Below the pieces are notes generated by a model that searched no databases, was not told the origin of the DNA, and worked only from the letters and a program-made list of their open reading frames with translations. Shown in pieces: positions 33,873 through 46,701 of a stretch of DNA of 64,000 nucleotides. Positions within the stretch are counted from its first letter, which is position 1, and every line of letters begins with the position of its first letter. The DNA is from Elymus sibiricus. Taxonomy: Eukaryota; Streptophyta; Magnoliopsida; Poales; Poaceae. A program made the position numbers and the translations under genes. Where the stretch lies: positions 431,311,379 through 431,375,378 of the forward strand of contig CM077676.1 in the NCBI GenBank assembly GCA_039707655.1, in the 5' to 3' direction.

Positions 33873-36800
33873 TGTGGCGCCCCGCCTGAATACCACTGTA
33901 GCCAGACGGTCGCCGCACACAGCAGCCCAGGAAATCACTCTGGCATGCGTGTTTACAACAAGTATCATGAACACAGGCATTTCTATTAATGGCAGTAGAA
34001 AAGCTCTATCTAAGGCAGCATGGTCTTGGAGCGGCTCCAATCCACAGGGATCTGACTGGGTTACTCTTCTAGCCCGCGAACACTCCGGCTCCTCGCTAGT
34101 GGACGTCAGATCCTTAGGTGAACCTGGCCACATTGAAGGCCGCTGAGTACTTTTGAATGTACTCGCAAGCAAACCAAACCAACATATACACCAAGCAAAG
34201 CAATCCATGGCATTCAAGCATGCACTTGTTATTAGAGCAACATTGATTATCATGGCATAGCATACCTATCTAGCAATGTTAATTATCATGTCATAACAGG
34301 ATTATCTAACATGATAAATGCTAAAGTAGAGTATAGCATAACAAGTAAATAAACCATACTCCGAATATTCTCATGATCCAGTCCAAACCATAACCAAATC
34401 CAATCTAACTCTTGCGGTCATCCGACCACTCATCTCATAGCCATCGCCCGGCTAATGCTCATATCCCTGACATCATCTGATGTCCATGCATCTGCACTAC
34501 AAGCCTAGCAAACCTTACCTTTCTCTGGTTCATTCATGGCAATAACATTATATAGTTTATTCCTCCGGACTCGACACAGACCAAATAGTGTGACCTAGTA
34601 CGAACTGTGTCCCATGACCGAGGACGCGGCTATTCGAATAGATTTACACTCTGCAGAGGTTGCGCACTTTACCCACACTATGGAGCTCCTAGCCGCATGC
34701 TCCCATTTGGGTGGACCGGTGCTGCTCCAACAAAACTTGTCTATTGCCTGGCAATCTTACAGCCCCACCGACGATCATACCATTCCGGGTCAAGTCCTGG
34801 GTGGCCCCTGTGTCACTCCTGACACCTGCCACCGTCGTGGCCAAACAAAACTGTCCCAAACGAGGACGCCGGCAAATAACTTAACTGGGCTCACAAGGTT
34901 ATCACCGCCTACCGGGCCAGGGTAGCAAGCGCATAACCTTCCCTCTTTGGTGGTACCGATAATAGGCAAGACAACAGACCAAGTCAGGGCCTTCCCATAA
35001 AGGCAAATGTGGGTGCACTGATGAGCTCGGTTCGGTGGCACTATGACTCGATCCAGCCGACGGAGGAGGTTGTTATTATTAAATCACATTCTTTTATTAC
35101 AATAACAATAATGATGCATGAAGAAAACATAACAACCTATCTCCATATTGTCATCTACGAGTCACTAGTGCGATAACATGATGAATACTAGCAAGTAATG
35201 CAAGCAGTAATACGGACTATCAGGGGTTTAATTATTTCTAACACAGGCATATTCATTAATTAAACACGTAAGAATAACACACAGCAATGCTTTAGGGCAT
35301 ATATCAGATGGTCGGCTTGCCTGGAGGTCGAGGAATACTCCGGGAAGAAGTGCGATCACCTCGCGGAAAAATTCACCGGAAAGGGTTCCCTCTCGGAAAG
35401 TCTGGATATAGGTAAGGCGCAAAATGGGCATTTTCAAAAAGTGTCAATATTGTGAAAAGGGTACCATCAGAACGGGCTCGACGAATAGAGAACGTGAGCA
35501 TTGGATTCACCTGAATGGGAGTTACGGTTGCAGAGATATAGATGATTCACTGCCAGGGACCAATCTGTAAATAATTTATTCACACACAAGTCCTTGGCAG
35601 TTTTCTGCGGAAAAAGAAAAGTGCACTGTGCACTTGGGCTGGCTTGGGACGAATCTGCCGCTGCTGCGACTGTTGCTCCACTGGGCCATCCCAACTGCGC
35701 TGCCACTTTAACAAAAAAACGGAGGGAGGGGAGTGTCGCTGACGAGGGGGCCCCGTTGGCAGGACCGTCTCCTTCCTCGCGCGCGCTGGCTGGAGGAACA
35801 GAGCCGCCTTCGATTGGCGATTCCCAGACCTACAGAGGGTCTCCGGCTGGGCTCTGGCCACCGCTGAGCTCTGCGCGACGAGGCGCAGTCACCGGTGCAT
35901 GACACGGCAGCTGGGGAAGACCGAGACGTCGGCGGCGTGGTCTCCCGCGGAAGTGGCCATTGGCCGGACTCGAGTCTGAGCCCACAGGTGTCCCGGGGAA
36001 GAAACGGAGGGGTGGGGAGGTTCATCTCGATCTGGAGGTTCCACTGGTGGAGAAAGAAGGGAGGGAGGGGCTGCGGCCTGCTCGAATTCGAGCAGAGACC
36101 GTGGGCGGCAATGGCGGCTATGGGGCAGATTTGAGGAACGGGGCTCGCTCCCTCGGGCAGGGGAGGGTCTAGGGGGAAGAAGAGGTGGTGGAGTGATCTC
36201 TAGAGGACCCGGGGAGTGGCTATTTATAGCCCAGCGAGGTGAGGAGATAGGATGGCCGCCGTGGCGTCCTTAGCCGCGCACTGGAGCTTGCGGTGAGCTG
36301 GCGTTGTATGTGAACGGTGCCGACCTGACGGCGCCAGAGGGAGGCGACAGCTCGAGGAGGAAGCAGCCAGCGGAGAGAAAGACGACGGCGGATCACGGGG
36401 CGATAGTGACCATGGCAGCACTCGCCGTGGCATGAGGAGGAGGAAGCCGGAGGGGAGAAGGGTCTAGGGAGGGGCAGGTGGGCGCCGCGGAGCCGTTTGA
36501 CACACTCAGACAAGCGGAGGCCGGCCGAAGTTGACCTCACGAAGGGTGCCATGCTCAGAGCGTGCGCTTCTGCCCGCCGTCTGCGTGGTCACCACGCCAA
36601 AACGCTCTCTGGCGCACGACTTGACCCAACACCTTGTCTATTGCGTGACTCAGAGGTCAAATAGATGCTAGAAGTAGCTGGAATCCACTAGGAGGCTAAG
36701 AGGTGAGAAAAACTTGCTAAAACAGATTCTGACAGCAACCTTGGATGGACTTTTCTGGAGAAATGGATGAAGGAGAGGAGCTGGATCTTTGTCACAATGA

Positions 36801-37898
36801 AATGTGATAGGAAGGTGTAGATGCTGGCAAAATTTGAGGTCATTTGGACCTGGTTTGCATATACTTCCTTTGTAATGCAAATTTTGGTCCAGGAAAGGGA
36901 TTTGGATGTTGTGCTCAATTGGCTGAATGGATTGGGTTGAATTTTTGTGGAGAGTGATGATTTGGATATATGGAGATACTGGAAAATTTTCAGCTCATTT
37001 AGAAATGCCAAAGTGGTACTTCCTTCACAAAGTTTTCTGCTGGACAGAAACTAGATGGAATTTTTGAGAGAAATTGGCTAGATAAAATGATGTGAATTTT
37101 TGCATGCTCACATCATATAGGGAATGTGAGGTCCTGGATTAATTTCAATAATTTGGAAGCAATATAAAATATAGTTGCTTCACAACCTCAAAATAGGTCC
37201 AGAGAAAATAATTGGATGATGCACTCAAATTTTGAACTGTGGCACTTGGGTTCTTGATGGAAATGGTGAATATATGGATAGGAGAAGCTCCAAAAATTGT
37301 TTGGGATTTTTCCTAGCTACCAAAATAGTAGCTCCTTTGGAAAGTGCCCAAAGTGCAATATTGGCTTTAAATAGGAAAATGCAATTTCCCTTATTTAATT
37401 ATTGCCAATATTTTTATGGGAGCTCAATATGATCACAAAGAATATCTCCACAAGTTTTCATGAACTTTGGAGATGGATAGATATTTTTCTGGATTTAATT
37501 CCTTTAAACAGCAGAAAAAGGAATTAATTTTAAATGAAAAATATTGCAAATGACTTGGCAATATTTTTGCATATCCAGGGTTTACGGAGATAGGATGATC
37601 ACTGGGAAAAGTTTGGGAGGCAACAGATCAAAGGAAATTAGGGTTCCTTTGTAACGGAAGGAATTAGGGTTTCCCTTCCGGCAGCTCGGAAAGTAGGGTT
37701 TCAGCGGCAAAATCTTGGGAAAATATCTCGGGCGGCAAGGTTGGACTGGAGAGAATCTCTGGTTGGATAGGAAAGGTAAGGCTAAATGACCATCTTCATA
37801 TACCCAAGAGTGAGAGAAAAACCAATAACATCGAAAAAAAGACGGGAGTCAAATCCCTCGAAGGAAAAAAATCAAGGAGTGAAAACCAGGGTGTTACA
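33873..37898 (-). repeat. Left LTR of I2 (3' LTR in element sense), 4026 bp
   Basis: Plus-strand borders TGTGGCGCCCCGCCTG and AACCAGGGTGTTACA. It is collinear with 49067-53046 except for a ~43-base segment missing here near 33992 and a ~85-base segment present here (about 36335-36420) but missing from the other copy. A minus-strand TATA box is at 36220-36229. Short ORFs inside it are not conserved in a coding manner. Confidence 0.88.
36220..36229 (-). promoter_or_regulatory. TATA box in the left I2 LTR
   Basis: CTATAAATAG on the minus strand, followed by a GC-rich, CT-rich leader-like stretch. The same box is at 51455-51464 in the other LTR. Confidence 0.5.
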
Positions 37899-37915
37899 AA
37901 CCTACCCCCCTTAAG
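37899..37915 (-). promoter_or_regulatory. Polypurine tract of I2
   Basis: Minus strand TTAAGGGGGGTAGGTT runs directly into the LTR start TGTAACACCCTGG. It is followed upstream by CTCGAGGACGAG, seen near the purine tract of many grass Gypsy elements. Confidence 0.65.
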
Positions 37916-39316
37916 AAAATCTCGTCCTCGAGATTTCTGGGCTTACCTCCCGGCGAAGGGGGACATACCTGTGTGCGACTTGGATCCATCAACTGTCTCT
38001 TGTTTTTGTCGGTTCACTGACCCTCCAATTGCCTTTTCTGATGGCTCCGGGGCTGTCTTTTCCAACGATTGCATTGAATCCTTCTCTTTCCTATCAGGCA
38101 AACCCTTTGTGCTGGTAGTTTGTTGGCTGGGGTTGGTGGGTAGCTCCGAGTATCGACAAATAGTCTGGTTTCCATGACCTGGAGCTAGCTGCTTTGGGTT
38201 TCATTGCGATACTTCATATACTGACCGCCAAGGGTAAGACATCCCTTCTGGGTACAGGGCTCACGTGCTCGTATGGCCTTGAGTGACTAGGGGTGGCCTT
38301 CTTTCTGCCTTGTCAAAATACTCAGTCTGACTGCGGGTTTCATACAAGGTGTTTCCTTATGGCTCATGCCTTCGAACTTCATCCTTAGGTGATCCCCAAC
38401 TGAAATGCCAGGCATGATCACACAGTAATCATAGACAGTAATATCTTATCATGGCATCTACGAACTGTCGATGCTGAGGTGCATGTGCTTTCCGCTATTC
38501 TATCTGAATGTGTGGTTTCCAAGTGAATCCAGACTGTCAAGCTTTGTCAATTACTGAGGTGGCTCTGCCATATATATCCTCTGTAGTCCTTGCTATGACC
38601 ACTGAGCTGAACATAGTATGGCTAGCATCCTGTGTATCTTTCGGAGCATAGCCTCTTATCTTGGTTGATGGCCCGTATTCAGGATGAGTGCGGCAAGCTC
38701 ACTTCTAACCGCGAGTAGTGCATTGTTGTGGCCGCATAGGCAAGAGTCTGACAAGGATTGGTAATATCACCTTATCCATGAAGCTTTATTTTATTGATCG
38801 TCACGCAGACTGTTTGTCCACAACTTCTTGGTTCTTGAGAATTCCTTTGATGGACCTGTCGTGACCTGCCAACACGGCTCCTTGGTCGTATCATAACTTA
38901 CTCTTGCATATCTCGTAGGGATTGATGTGTTCACATCCTTCTTTGAAGTATGGGGCCAACGTTTCTCTGAGCACAGTCATTCCCGTGTACGAGTGGCTTG
39001 CATGAACTGATCCACTGGACTGCATGCTCACAACATATGCAAGGGTAGGATAAATCCTTTCATAACCATCGAGTTCTGAAGCAGACGTATGTCGGGACTA
39101 GTTCGTGCTTCTGACAAGACTGTCGCGGGCACGATGGCGTGTTGAAGAAGACTGAATTCCTTACGCTCGAAGCTTCTACCAAGGTAACGTGCTGAAGAAG
39201 GCTGGGTATCGTACCTCAGAAGCTTTCCCTCATGTGGCTTACTGCGGAAGGTCAGGTGCCTTATGCTGGAAGCTTTCCCCGGTAGCGGCTGAGGAGGAAT
39301 GGTGTGTCGTACCCCA
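37916..39316 (-). other. I2 interior, part next to the purine tract
   Basis: About 1.4 kb without coding similarity. Its right end (from about 39141) is a degenerate ~48-base tandem repeat built on GCTGAAGAAGGCTGGG and AAGCTTTCCC, into which the CACTA element inserted. Confidence 0.55.
39141..39316. repeat. Degenerate ~48-bp tandem repeats in I2, left of the CACTA element
   Basis: Units start near 39141, 39189, 39240 and 39288 (GAAGAAGACTG / GAAGAAGGCTGGG / GCGGAAGGTCAGG / GAGGAGGAATGG) with AAGCTT(T)CCC in the second half. The array continues at 47590-47700 beyond the transposon. Confidence 0.5.
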
Positions 39317-39345
39317 CACTACAAGAAATATGTCAACTTGCGACC
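39317..39345. repeat. Left terminal inverted repeat of the CACTA element
   Basis: CACTACAAGAAATATGTCAA followed by CTTGCGACC, matched in inverted form by 47558-47586. Confidence 0.88.
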
Positions 39346-40563
39346 ATCAATATTGGTCACTGAATGGTCACTATTTTCCATTTTTGACCTTTTTGTGACC
39401 AAAAACAGTTGGTCAAAAGCTGGCCGTCTTTAATGAAACTTAACGACCTTCTTTGTGATATGGTCGTAGAAGGTTACGACCAAAACAAAAGGTCGTAGAC
39501 TCGACGACCAATTGTTTTGGTCACTGGCAGCCTGCCCAGGCCACGTCGGATCCAACGTGGCAAGCTGACGTGGCAAAATTGCGACCAATTGAATTGGTCA
39601 TAGATCAGAATCAGCCCGGTCCAATTCGGTGTCTATATGGGCCAATCCCATAAATTCAGCCCATTTATATTATTATTTTCCTGCCAATTTTGGTCAGCTA
39701 CACGGGCCAAGCCCTACAATTCGGCCTTTTTATTTTCTGGGCCATGGCCTTTTTTTACCAACAGTTTTAGTTTTCTTTTTTTATAAAATGGGTCCACTAC
39801 TCAAACGGGTCCCACTTGTCAGGTTCTGATAAGTGGATCCCAGCTATTAGGCTCAGATCCTTCATATTTCAATTTGATAGTACAAAAATAACCAGTATTT
39901 AAATTGGCAAGCAGAAAACACACATAATACTTCAAATAACAATAGCCAGATTCAGTACAAGCTCTACAAATGACACGTAATACAAGCTGTAACATATACA
40001 GTACTTTACAAGCTCTACAAGTGTAATAACTAGATACAAGATCTACAAGTATGGGAATCACAGTTACAAGCTCTACAAGTGTTTTCTTCTTCAGCATGGA
40101 GCTCCTTCGATAGCGATCAAATGCCGGACTCACAGGACGGCCATAGTCAGGACTGGGCTAACAGAACGACAACATGCCTTCCATGGTCACCCTGTTACAT
40201 GAATCGGCTGAGAAGAATTAGAAAAACTGGAGCCAATATATTATGAACATTCCATTCAAAAAAAGGAGTAAAGGAGTAAAGGACAATTCCTTATAGAATG
40301 ATAAACACATTTCAGCTAGTACCGTGCTTTTTTAGCCGAGCTAGTTAAAATGAGATATTCATACAAGACAATAGAGACAATATGAATATGCATGGCACAA
40401 GTGCAGGTCCTGCAACTTCACTTCAACACATTATGCCTAAACAACAATATCATTCTACTACGACGGCCATCCATTCAACACGCAAGATCTAACATTTACT
40501 AGTCAGAGCACACAAACTAACATCACAAACGCAAGAGAGAATAAAGGGAACCGAGGGAGATAC
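39346..40563. other. CACTA left subterminal and spacer sequence
   Basis: From 39346 to about 39605 it is packed with GGTC/GACC words in both orientations. 39880-40090 has several copies of TACAAG(C/A)TCTACAA in a loose array. No coding similarity was found up to the RPS5 fragment. Confidence 0.5.
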
Positions 40564-40711
40564 CTGTGGATGATAGTGTCGACGATGATCTGGATTGAGT
40601 TAGCATCTGTGAGGAGGTGGATGATTGCCATGGTGTGCTCGATGATGCACACGGCCATGATCTTCTTGCCACTGTTGCATTCGTGCGCTCGATGATGGGG
40701 GTACCAATGCA
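40564..40711 (-). pseudogene. Captured exon fragment of 40S ribosomal protein S5 (uS7)
   Basis: On the minus strand, CIGTPIIERTN (from 40711) then, in another frame, NSGKKIMAV and AIIHLLTDANSIQIIVDTII match the conserved uS7 block of plant RPS5, which reads around PIVERLTN, NNGKK(I/L)MAV and EIIHLLTDANP. A deletion of roughly 20 bases between the two parts shifts the frame. The fragment ends at CACAG|GTATCT, a good splice donor, so it is a genomic exon edge, not a cDNA copy. The rest of RPS5 was not found. It cannot encode a working ribosomal protein. Confidence 0.6.
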
Positions 40712-42235
40712 ACCAAGTAGAACAAAATCACCATCATTAAACCACAGCTTCAAGTACAAGCTAAGTATATATCAAGTGGCAGCGAAAACAAGTTGAGAAA
40801 AACACTGAAAATTGTTGCTGATATTAAATCTTAAGTGTCTAGTTTTACTTCCATTTATTTTGTTCATGTAAGTCATAGTGCTAATAAGGTGGCTCATATG
40901 TTCGCTAGATCAAGTGAACTTGTTGTCTGCTCTATCTACTGGCAGTGTCTCCCTGGTTGTATCCAAGATATTGTAAACACTAAACTGCTATGTGAATGAA
41001 AGAGCCAGATTTATTACTGCTAAAAAATACTTAAAGGCCACAACGAATTATTATCAAAGGAATGGCAATGAATCTAAGGGTTTATTTTTGGCAAAATATC
41101 CAAGGTTGAGAAATGCAAAAATGCAAAAAAAAAGCCGATCTATTGTAGTTGTTTAACCATCAACACACTAACGTACATGTGTTCAAGAGAGCCGTTCGAT
41201 CCATAGAATTGAAGACAGGTAAACGAAAGAGAAATGTTTCATTCTGTTCAGAAGCATAGTCCAAGCTATATCTGAGTTCTGATGAAATGCATAGGTCCAG
41301 CCGATGACTACACAGCAGCAACTACTTCAGACTTTGGCTGGAGAAATGCTCATCTTTTTTTATTTCTTGTAAAAGAAATTTTGAGTTAAGTAGTATCACT
41401 GGTTACTGACTACACATGTACCACCAGAATTACCAAACAAGATTATAAAAACCCCAGAAGAAAAAAGAGGAGACTAAAAAAATTGCTCGAACAAGCCTGT
41501 TATTTAACACGGCTGTGAAAGTGTAAGTTGGCAACAGACAAACACTCACTCGCTTAGACACTACAGGTGCTTGTTTCATCACGTTACAAAGGAGCAGCAC
41601 AAACCACAACTTTACTCGACACACACACACACACATGACCTGTCTAGGCTATATGGGTAAGAAACAGAACCACAACTTCACTCAGTGGAAACAAGGTAAC
41701 ACCAATAAAATGGATAGAACAATAACGGGAACAACTCCAGATAACACACAAAGCTCTATCCATAGTGCCAGCTATGGATAAAATCATGCACACTCCCAAC
41801 AGGACTCGGTCACACAGTATAATTCTGACTATAATATAACTAGAGAACTAAAGATTCTACGTACTTAGAACTCAACTAATAAGTGAGAATGATCTGATTG
41901 TATGCAAACAATCTTATTTTATTTGTTTATATTACTAAAACAAAAGTGTATGAGGTTAGATCAAGAACACTATTATTAAAACAGACATATCTTCCTTTAT
42001 GTGAAGAAGTCTGCTTCCTTCTTTAGTTAGTAGTAATCGTTCCATGCTAATCAATCATGTGCGTGTGCTTGATCATGGTCTGGAGATTACACGCATAGAG
42101 GAATAGAATCCTAAACACAATAGCATCAAACAGCGGTGGGTGCTCAACCCATTTACCATACACAAGCAACACTTAAACCATAGCATGTGCATATATAACT
42201 TGTGTCACATTAGGGGGTTCAGAATGTACTCAATA
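40712..42235. other. CACTA interior between the RPS5 fragment and the GC-rich segment
   Basis: AT-rich and without recognisable coding sequence. A short (AC)8 tract lies at 41619-41635. It could represent intron sequence captured with the RPS5 exon, but nothing shows this directly. Confidence 0.4.
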
Positions 42236-42289
42236 TATTCTAATAAAAAGGATTGGGAGCAGAGGGAGAGGGAGGTGGAGATGGACGTG

Positions 42290-43040
42290 CTACCTGCTGC
42301 TGCGGTGGTGCCTCTTGGTGGTCGTGCTTGAGCTCCTCCTCCTGATGCTGCTCACTAACCTGCAGGACAAACAAGACCATGGGTGAGCTACAGCACAGGC
42401 ACATACACGAAGTGAAGGTAAGGAGAAGAACCTGGAAGAAGAGAGGTGCTCCGTCCTCCTCCGTCCGTGCCCGTCCTGCTCCTCCTCCTCCGTCCACGCC
42501 ATGGATCTGCAGCAAAGGAAATAATAGGAAAAAAATAGGTGAGGTGGGGAGAAGAGGGCAGGGCAAACAAGGAGGAGAGGGACCAACCTGGGCCACGCCG
42601 GTGCCGGATCCGGTGCCCGCTTGCCTCGACGTCTTCGAATGTGGCGGATCCCGGTCAAGTAAGGGGTGGCAGCCGAAACCCTAGCTAGCCACGGGGGCTG
42701 GTGGACGGCTTGAGCGCCGATTCTGGCCAGAAGGGAAGGAGGCGCGGACCTACGGGAGCTCTGGGGCGAGCTGCACACCGCTGGATCAAGCCAGAACTGG
42801 CCGATGTGGGTGGTGGGTGGCGGCGAGGGAGAGAGGTTCGTGGGGGAGAGGGAGAGGGAGAGGTCGCCAGACAGAGAGTGGTTCATGAGGGATGGATGGA
42901 GGGGAGGGGAGGGGAGGGTGCAGACGGCTGCAGACCGGCGGCTAGGGGAGAGGTGGGTGGCGGAGAGGGAGGCGGCTGCAAGGGATCTGGATCGAGGAGC
43001 GGAGCGCTAGGGTTCGCGTGCGCGCGAGAGAGAGGGGTTT
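42290..43040 (-). other. GC-rich gene-leader-like segment in the CACTA element
   Basis: On the minus strand this GC-rich segment starts downstream of a (CT)n tract, includes GCGAACCCTAGCGC and CTAGCTAGGGTTTCGG, which are typical of cereal 5' leaders, and has splice-like borders (GGCCCAG|GTTGGTCC then TTTGCTGCAG, and CTTCCAG|GTTCTTCTC then GTCCTGCAG). Open frames here are Ser/Pro/Arg-rich and resemble no family I recognise. It looks like the first exons of a captured host gene, perhaps the 5' side of the RPS5 fragment downstream, but that link is an inference. Confidence 0.4.
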
Positions 43041-43044
43041 GCTA

Positions 43045-43053
43045 CGAGAGAGA

Positions 43054-43122
<69 letters not shown>
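43045..43122. repeat. (GA)n microsatellite
   Basis: About 39 GA units with one GG interruption near the start. The word GGAGCGCTAGG occurs on both sides (43001 and 43132), hinting at duplication around the tract. Confidence 0.95.
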
Positions 43123-43128
<6 letters not shown>

Positions 43129-43337
43129 CACGGAGCGCTAGGATGGACGGACGGATGGATGTATGGATCGACGGATATTTGCCATGTCATCGATCCATGC
43201 CACAACTGATTCCACTAATAAGAATTAAGCTTATGTAATTTTGTTTTTTTCCTTTTGTTTCTCTTATAGTTTTTACCCTCTTATTCAGGGTAAACATTTA
43301 ACATATTAACCTCTTATAGTTTTTTTCAAATGAACCA

Positions 43338-45670
43338 ATATTTTGCACATGTGTGTATCTAGGGATGACAAAAAATGTTGATTTGGGGGGTTTTCATTTT
43401 CTTTGCGCAAAAGAACCATTTTCTATTTTCCGAGTGCCCAAAATGAGTTTTTTGTGAAGGACCTACCAAATCTTTGTTCCAAACTGGCACCACACCATTT
43501 TTAGAAAATATTAGACCATATTTTATGTACAATTGACCAAATGATTGCGTGTCAAAAGTTGTCGATCCACCTCTCATCAAAAAGACCAATTTCCGCCGAT
43601 TCAGCATTAAGCGGGTCAAATTTGAACTACAGCAGCCTTATACTTTGCTCTTTATTTTTTCCAAAAATCATTTTTAGGTACATAAGTATCTATTTAATAA
43701 GAGAAACTCCAAAAGTTTTACAAGATTCAACCCCTAGCTACGAACGGTAATGCCCGTCGTTTTGACCGCATTTTAAATTGGGCATAAGAAATTCAAAAAA
43801 AATTGAAAAAATTGAAAACATTCGCATTGTGTCATTATATGTGACCTAGTTTCCAGAAAAAAATAACAAACTTGGACTACGGCAAATGTCTTAAAAAAGT
43901 GTTCTCAGAAATGAGCTATCATGTATGAAGATCCATGGCTTTCAAGGCAAATGGCCAATGTTATGGCAACATTCATGTTATAGTTGGTTCAAATGATATC
44001 ATATTTTGCACAAGTTTGCATCTTGGAATGACAAACAATGTTGCCTAAGGAAGTTTTCATTTTCTTTGCACGAAAATTCCATTTTCCATTTTTCGAGTGC
44101 CCAAAATGAGTTTTTTTTGGAAGAACCTACCAAATATTTGTTACAAAATTGGACCAAGTCAATTTTATAAAATATTAGGCCATATTTAATGTACAATTGA
44201 CCAAATGGTTGGGTGTCAAAAGCTTTTGATCCACCTCTCGTGAAAAAAACAAATTTCCGCCGATTCAGTAGGAAGCGGGTCAAATTTGAACTACAGCTGC
44301 CTCATAGTTTGCTCTTTATTTTTTTCAAAAATCATTTCTGGGTACATAAGTATCTATTTAATAAGAGAAACTCCAAAAGTTTTGCAAGATTCAACCCCTA
44401 GCTACGAACGGTCATGCCCACCGTGTTGACCACATTTTGAAACGGACACAAGAAATTAAAAAAAATCAAAAAAATTGAAAACCTTCGCCTTGTGTCATTA
44501 TATGTGACCTAGTTTCCAGGAAAAATAACAAACTTGGACTACGGCAAATGTGTTAAAAATGTGTTCTCAGAAACGAGCTATCAGGTATGAAGATCCATGG
44601 CTTTCAAGGCAAATGGCCAATGTTATGGCAACATTCATGGCATAGTTTGTTCAAATGATGTCATATTTTGCACAAGTTTGCATCTTGGAATGCCAAACAA
44701 TGTTGAATAAGGAAGTTTTCATTTTCTTTGCACAAAAAATTTATTTTCCATTTTTCGAGTGCCCAAAATGTGTTTTTTTTGTGAAGAACCTAGCAAATAT
44801 TTGTTGCAAAATTGGACCAAATAAATTTTCTAAAATATTAGGCCATATTTAATGTACAATTGACCAAATGGTTGGGTGTCAAAAGATTTTGATCCACCTC
44901 TCGTGAAAAAGACAAATTTCCGCCGATTCAGTAGGAAGCGGGTCAAATTTAAACTACAGTTGCCTCATAGTTTGCTATTTATTTTTTTAGATACACAAGT
45001 ACCTATTTCATGAGAGAAAGAACAATTTTGTTGCAAGATTCCACACCTAGCTACGAACGGTAATGCCCGCCGTTTTGACCGCATTTTGAAATTGGCATAA
45101 GAAATTCAAAAAAAATCAAAAAGATGGAAAACATTTGCTTTGTATCATTATATGTGACCTAGTTTCCAGTAAAAATAACAAACTTGGAATACGGGAAATA
45201 TTTCAAAAAAGTGTTCTCAGAAATGAGGTGTCATGTATGAAGATTCATAGCTTTTGACCCAAACAACCAATGTTATGTCAAAAATCATGGCATAGTTTGT
45301 CCAAATGATCTCATATTTTGCATAAGTGTGCATCTTCGAATGTCAAACAATGTTGCCAAAGGGAGTTTTCATATTCTTTGCACAAAAAAATCATTTTTCA
45401 TTTCCTGAGTGCGAAAAATGGGCTTTTTTGTGAAGAAACTACCATATACTTGTTGCGAAATGGTACAACTCCATTTTTCAAAAATATTAGACCATATGTT
45501 ATGTCCAATTTACCAATTGGTTGGGTGTCAAAAGGTTCCGATCCACCTATCATAAAAAGACAAATTTTTGCCAATTCAGTTGGAACCTGGTTAAATTTGA
45601 ACTACAGGTGCTTCATAGTATGCTATTTATTTTTTGCAAATATCATTTTCGGGTACTTGTTTCTACTTTT
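43338..45670. repeat. About 3.5 tandem units of ~660 bp in the CACTA element
   Basis: ATATTTTGCA marks the start of units at 43338, 44001, 44663 and 45313, giving periods of 663, 662 and 650. Shared blocks include CGAGTGCCCAAAATGAGTTT, GTACAATTGACCAAATG and CCTAGCTACGAACGGT. The last unit is cut at about 45670. The short ORFs in it are chance frames repeated with the unit. Confidence 0.9.
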
Positions 45671-46189
45671 GGTTTCCATTTTTTACTTTTGTTTCTTTAC
45701 GTTTACTTTGGTTTACTTTTGTTTTTCTCACTGGTTTTTCATTTTCTTTCTTCGCTTTCTACTTCTGGGTTTCTGTCAATTTCAAAATTAATTTATGTCA
45801 ATTTGGGGTCAAATTTAGTTTTTAGAAATGAAAACCGAAATCCCCTAAAAAAGGAAATGAGAACAAAAAAGAGAAAAAAAAAAGTCTACAACCAGCCCAG
45901 CCTAGCTCACTGGGCGCACCCGCGCTCGCTTTGCAGGCCGATTGTTGACCCGTTTCCATCCGCACACAGGCCGGCAGGTGGAGCAATGGAGGCTTCATCT
46001 CGTTGGATCCTATTTGACGCTCGTGGGCGTCAAAACTTCGTGCCTTGGCCAAAGGCGCTCCCAGTTGGGCTGGCCCACGTAGGGGTCACTGTTTTCTATT
46101 TCATTTTTCGTGTCTTTTCCTTTTTCTTTTTTCTTTTTTCTGTTTTCAAATATTTTTTCTAAAATTTCATATATTGTACGAAATTCCAA

Positions 46190-46510
46190 AATATGTTCAC
46201 AATTTTTGTGTATTATACAAAAAGTTCAACGTGTATGGTAAAAATGTTCATCGTATATTTAAGAAAATGTACACAATATATTAATAAAATGTTCAATGTA
46301 TCGTAAGAAAATGTTCATTGTGTATTAAAAAACTGTTCAGCGTATATCATAAAATGTTCAACTTATATTTAAAAATTGTTCAGTATATATCACAAAAAAA
46401 GTTTAATACGTATTTAAAAATTGTTCAGCATATATTACAAAAATGTTCAATGCATATTTAATTTTTTTTCAGCGTATATAAAAAATTGTTCATTTTTTCC
46501 AAAAAATTTC
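46190..46510. repeat. AT-rich degenerate minisatellite
   Basis: Many imperfect copies of a ~28-base word, AAAATGTTCA..GTATAT, occur in a row inside the CACTA element. Confidence 0.7.
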
Positions 46511-46701
46511 ACCTTTTCAAAAAAAATTGCGTTTTAAAGGTTTTGTTCGAATATTGAAAAAAAATCACATTTTCAAACATTATTCGCATTTTTTAAGAAT
46601 ATTTGCTCACATTTTTTCCAAGAAATGTTGAAAAATAAAGAAAAAACGGATTTGCCACTGTTGCTAGGTACTTAAGTATTAGCGCTCCGTTTTAGCATGC
46701 A

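Noticed and set aside
34607..34925. Overlapping short ORFs repeated at 49839-50158
   Set aside because: Both are inside the I2 LTR copies; two frames are open at once and no family is recognised.
39141..39316. Regular ~48-base repeats considered as a CRISPR array
   Set aside because: Units are degenerate throughout with no constant repeat and unique spacer pattern, and lie inside a plant retrotransposon.
40564..40711. A working RPS5 gene
   Set aside because: Only part of one exon is found, it has a frame-shifting deletion, and it lies inside a transposon.
42701..43126. 141-aa frame ending in a long Arg-Glu repeat
   Set aside because: The C-terminal part is only the (GA)n microsatellite translated; nothing else supports coding.
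45521..46162. 213-aa frame rich in Phe in the CACTA interior
   Set aside because: It spans the end of the 660-bp repeat and T-rich low-complexity sequence; composition explains the open frame.
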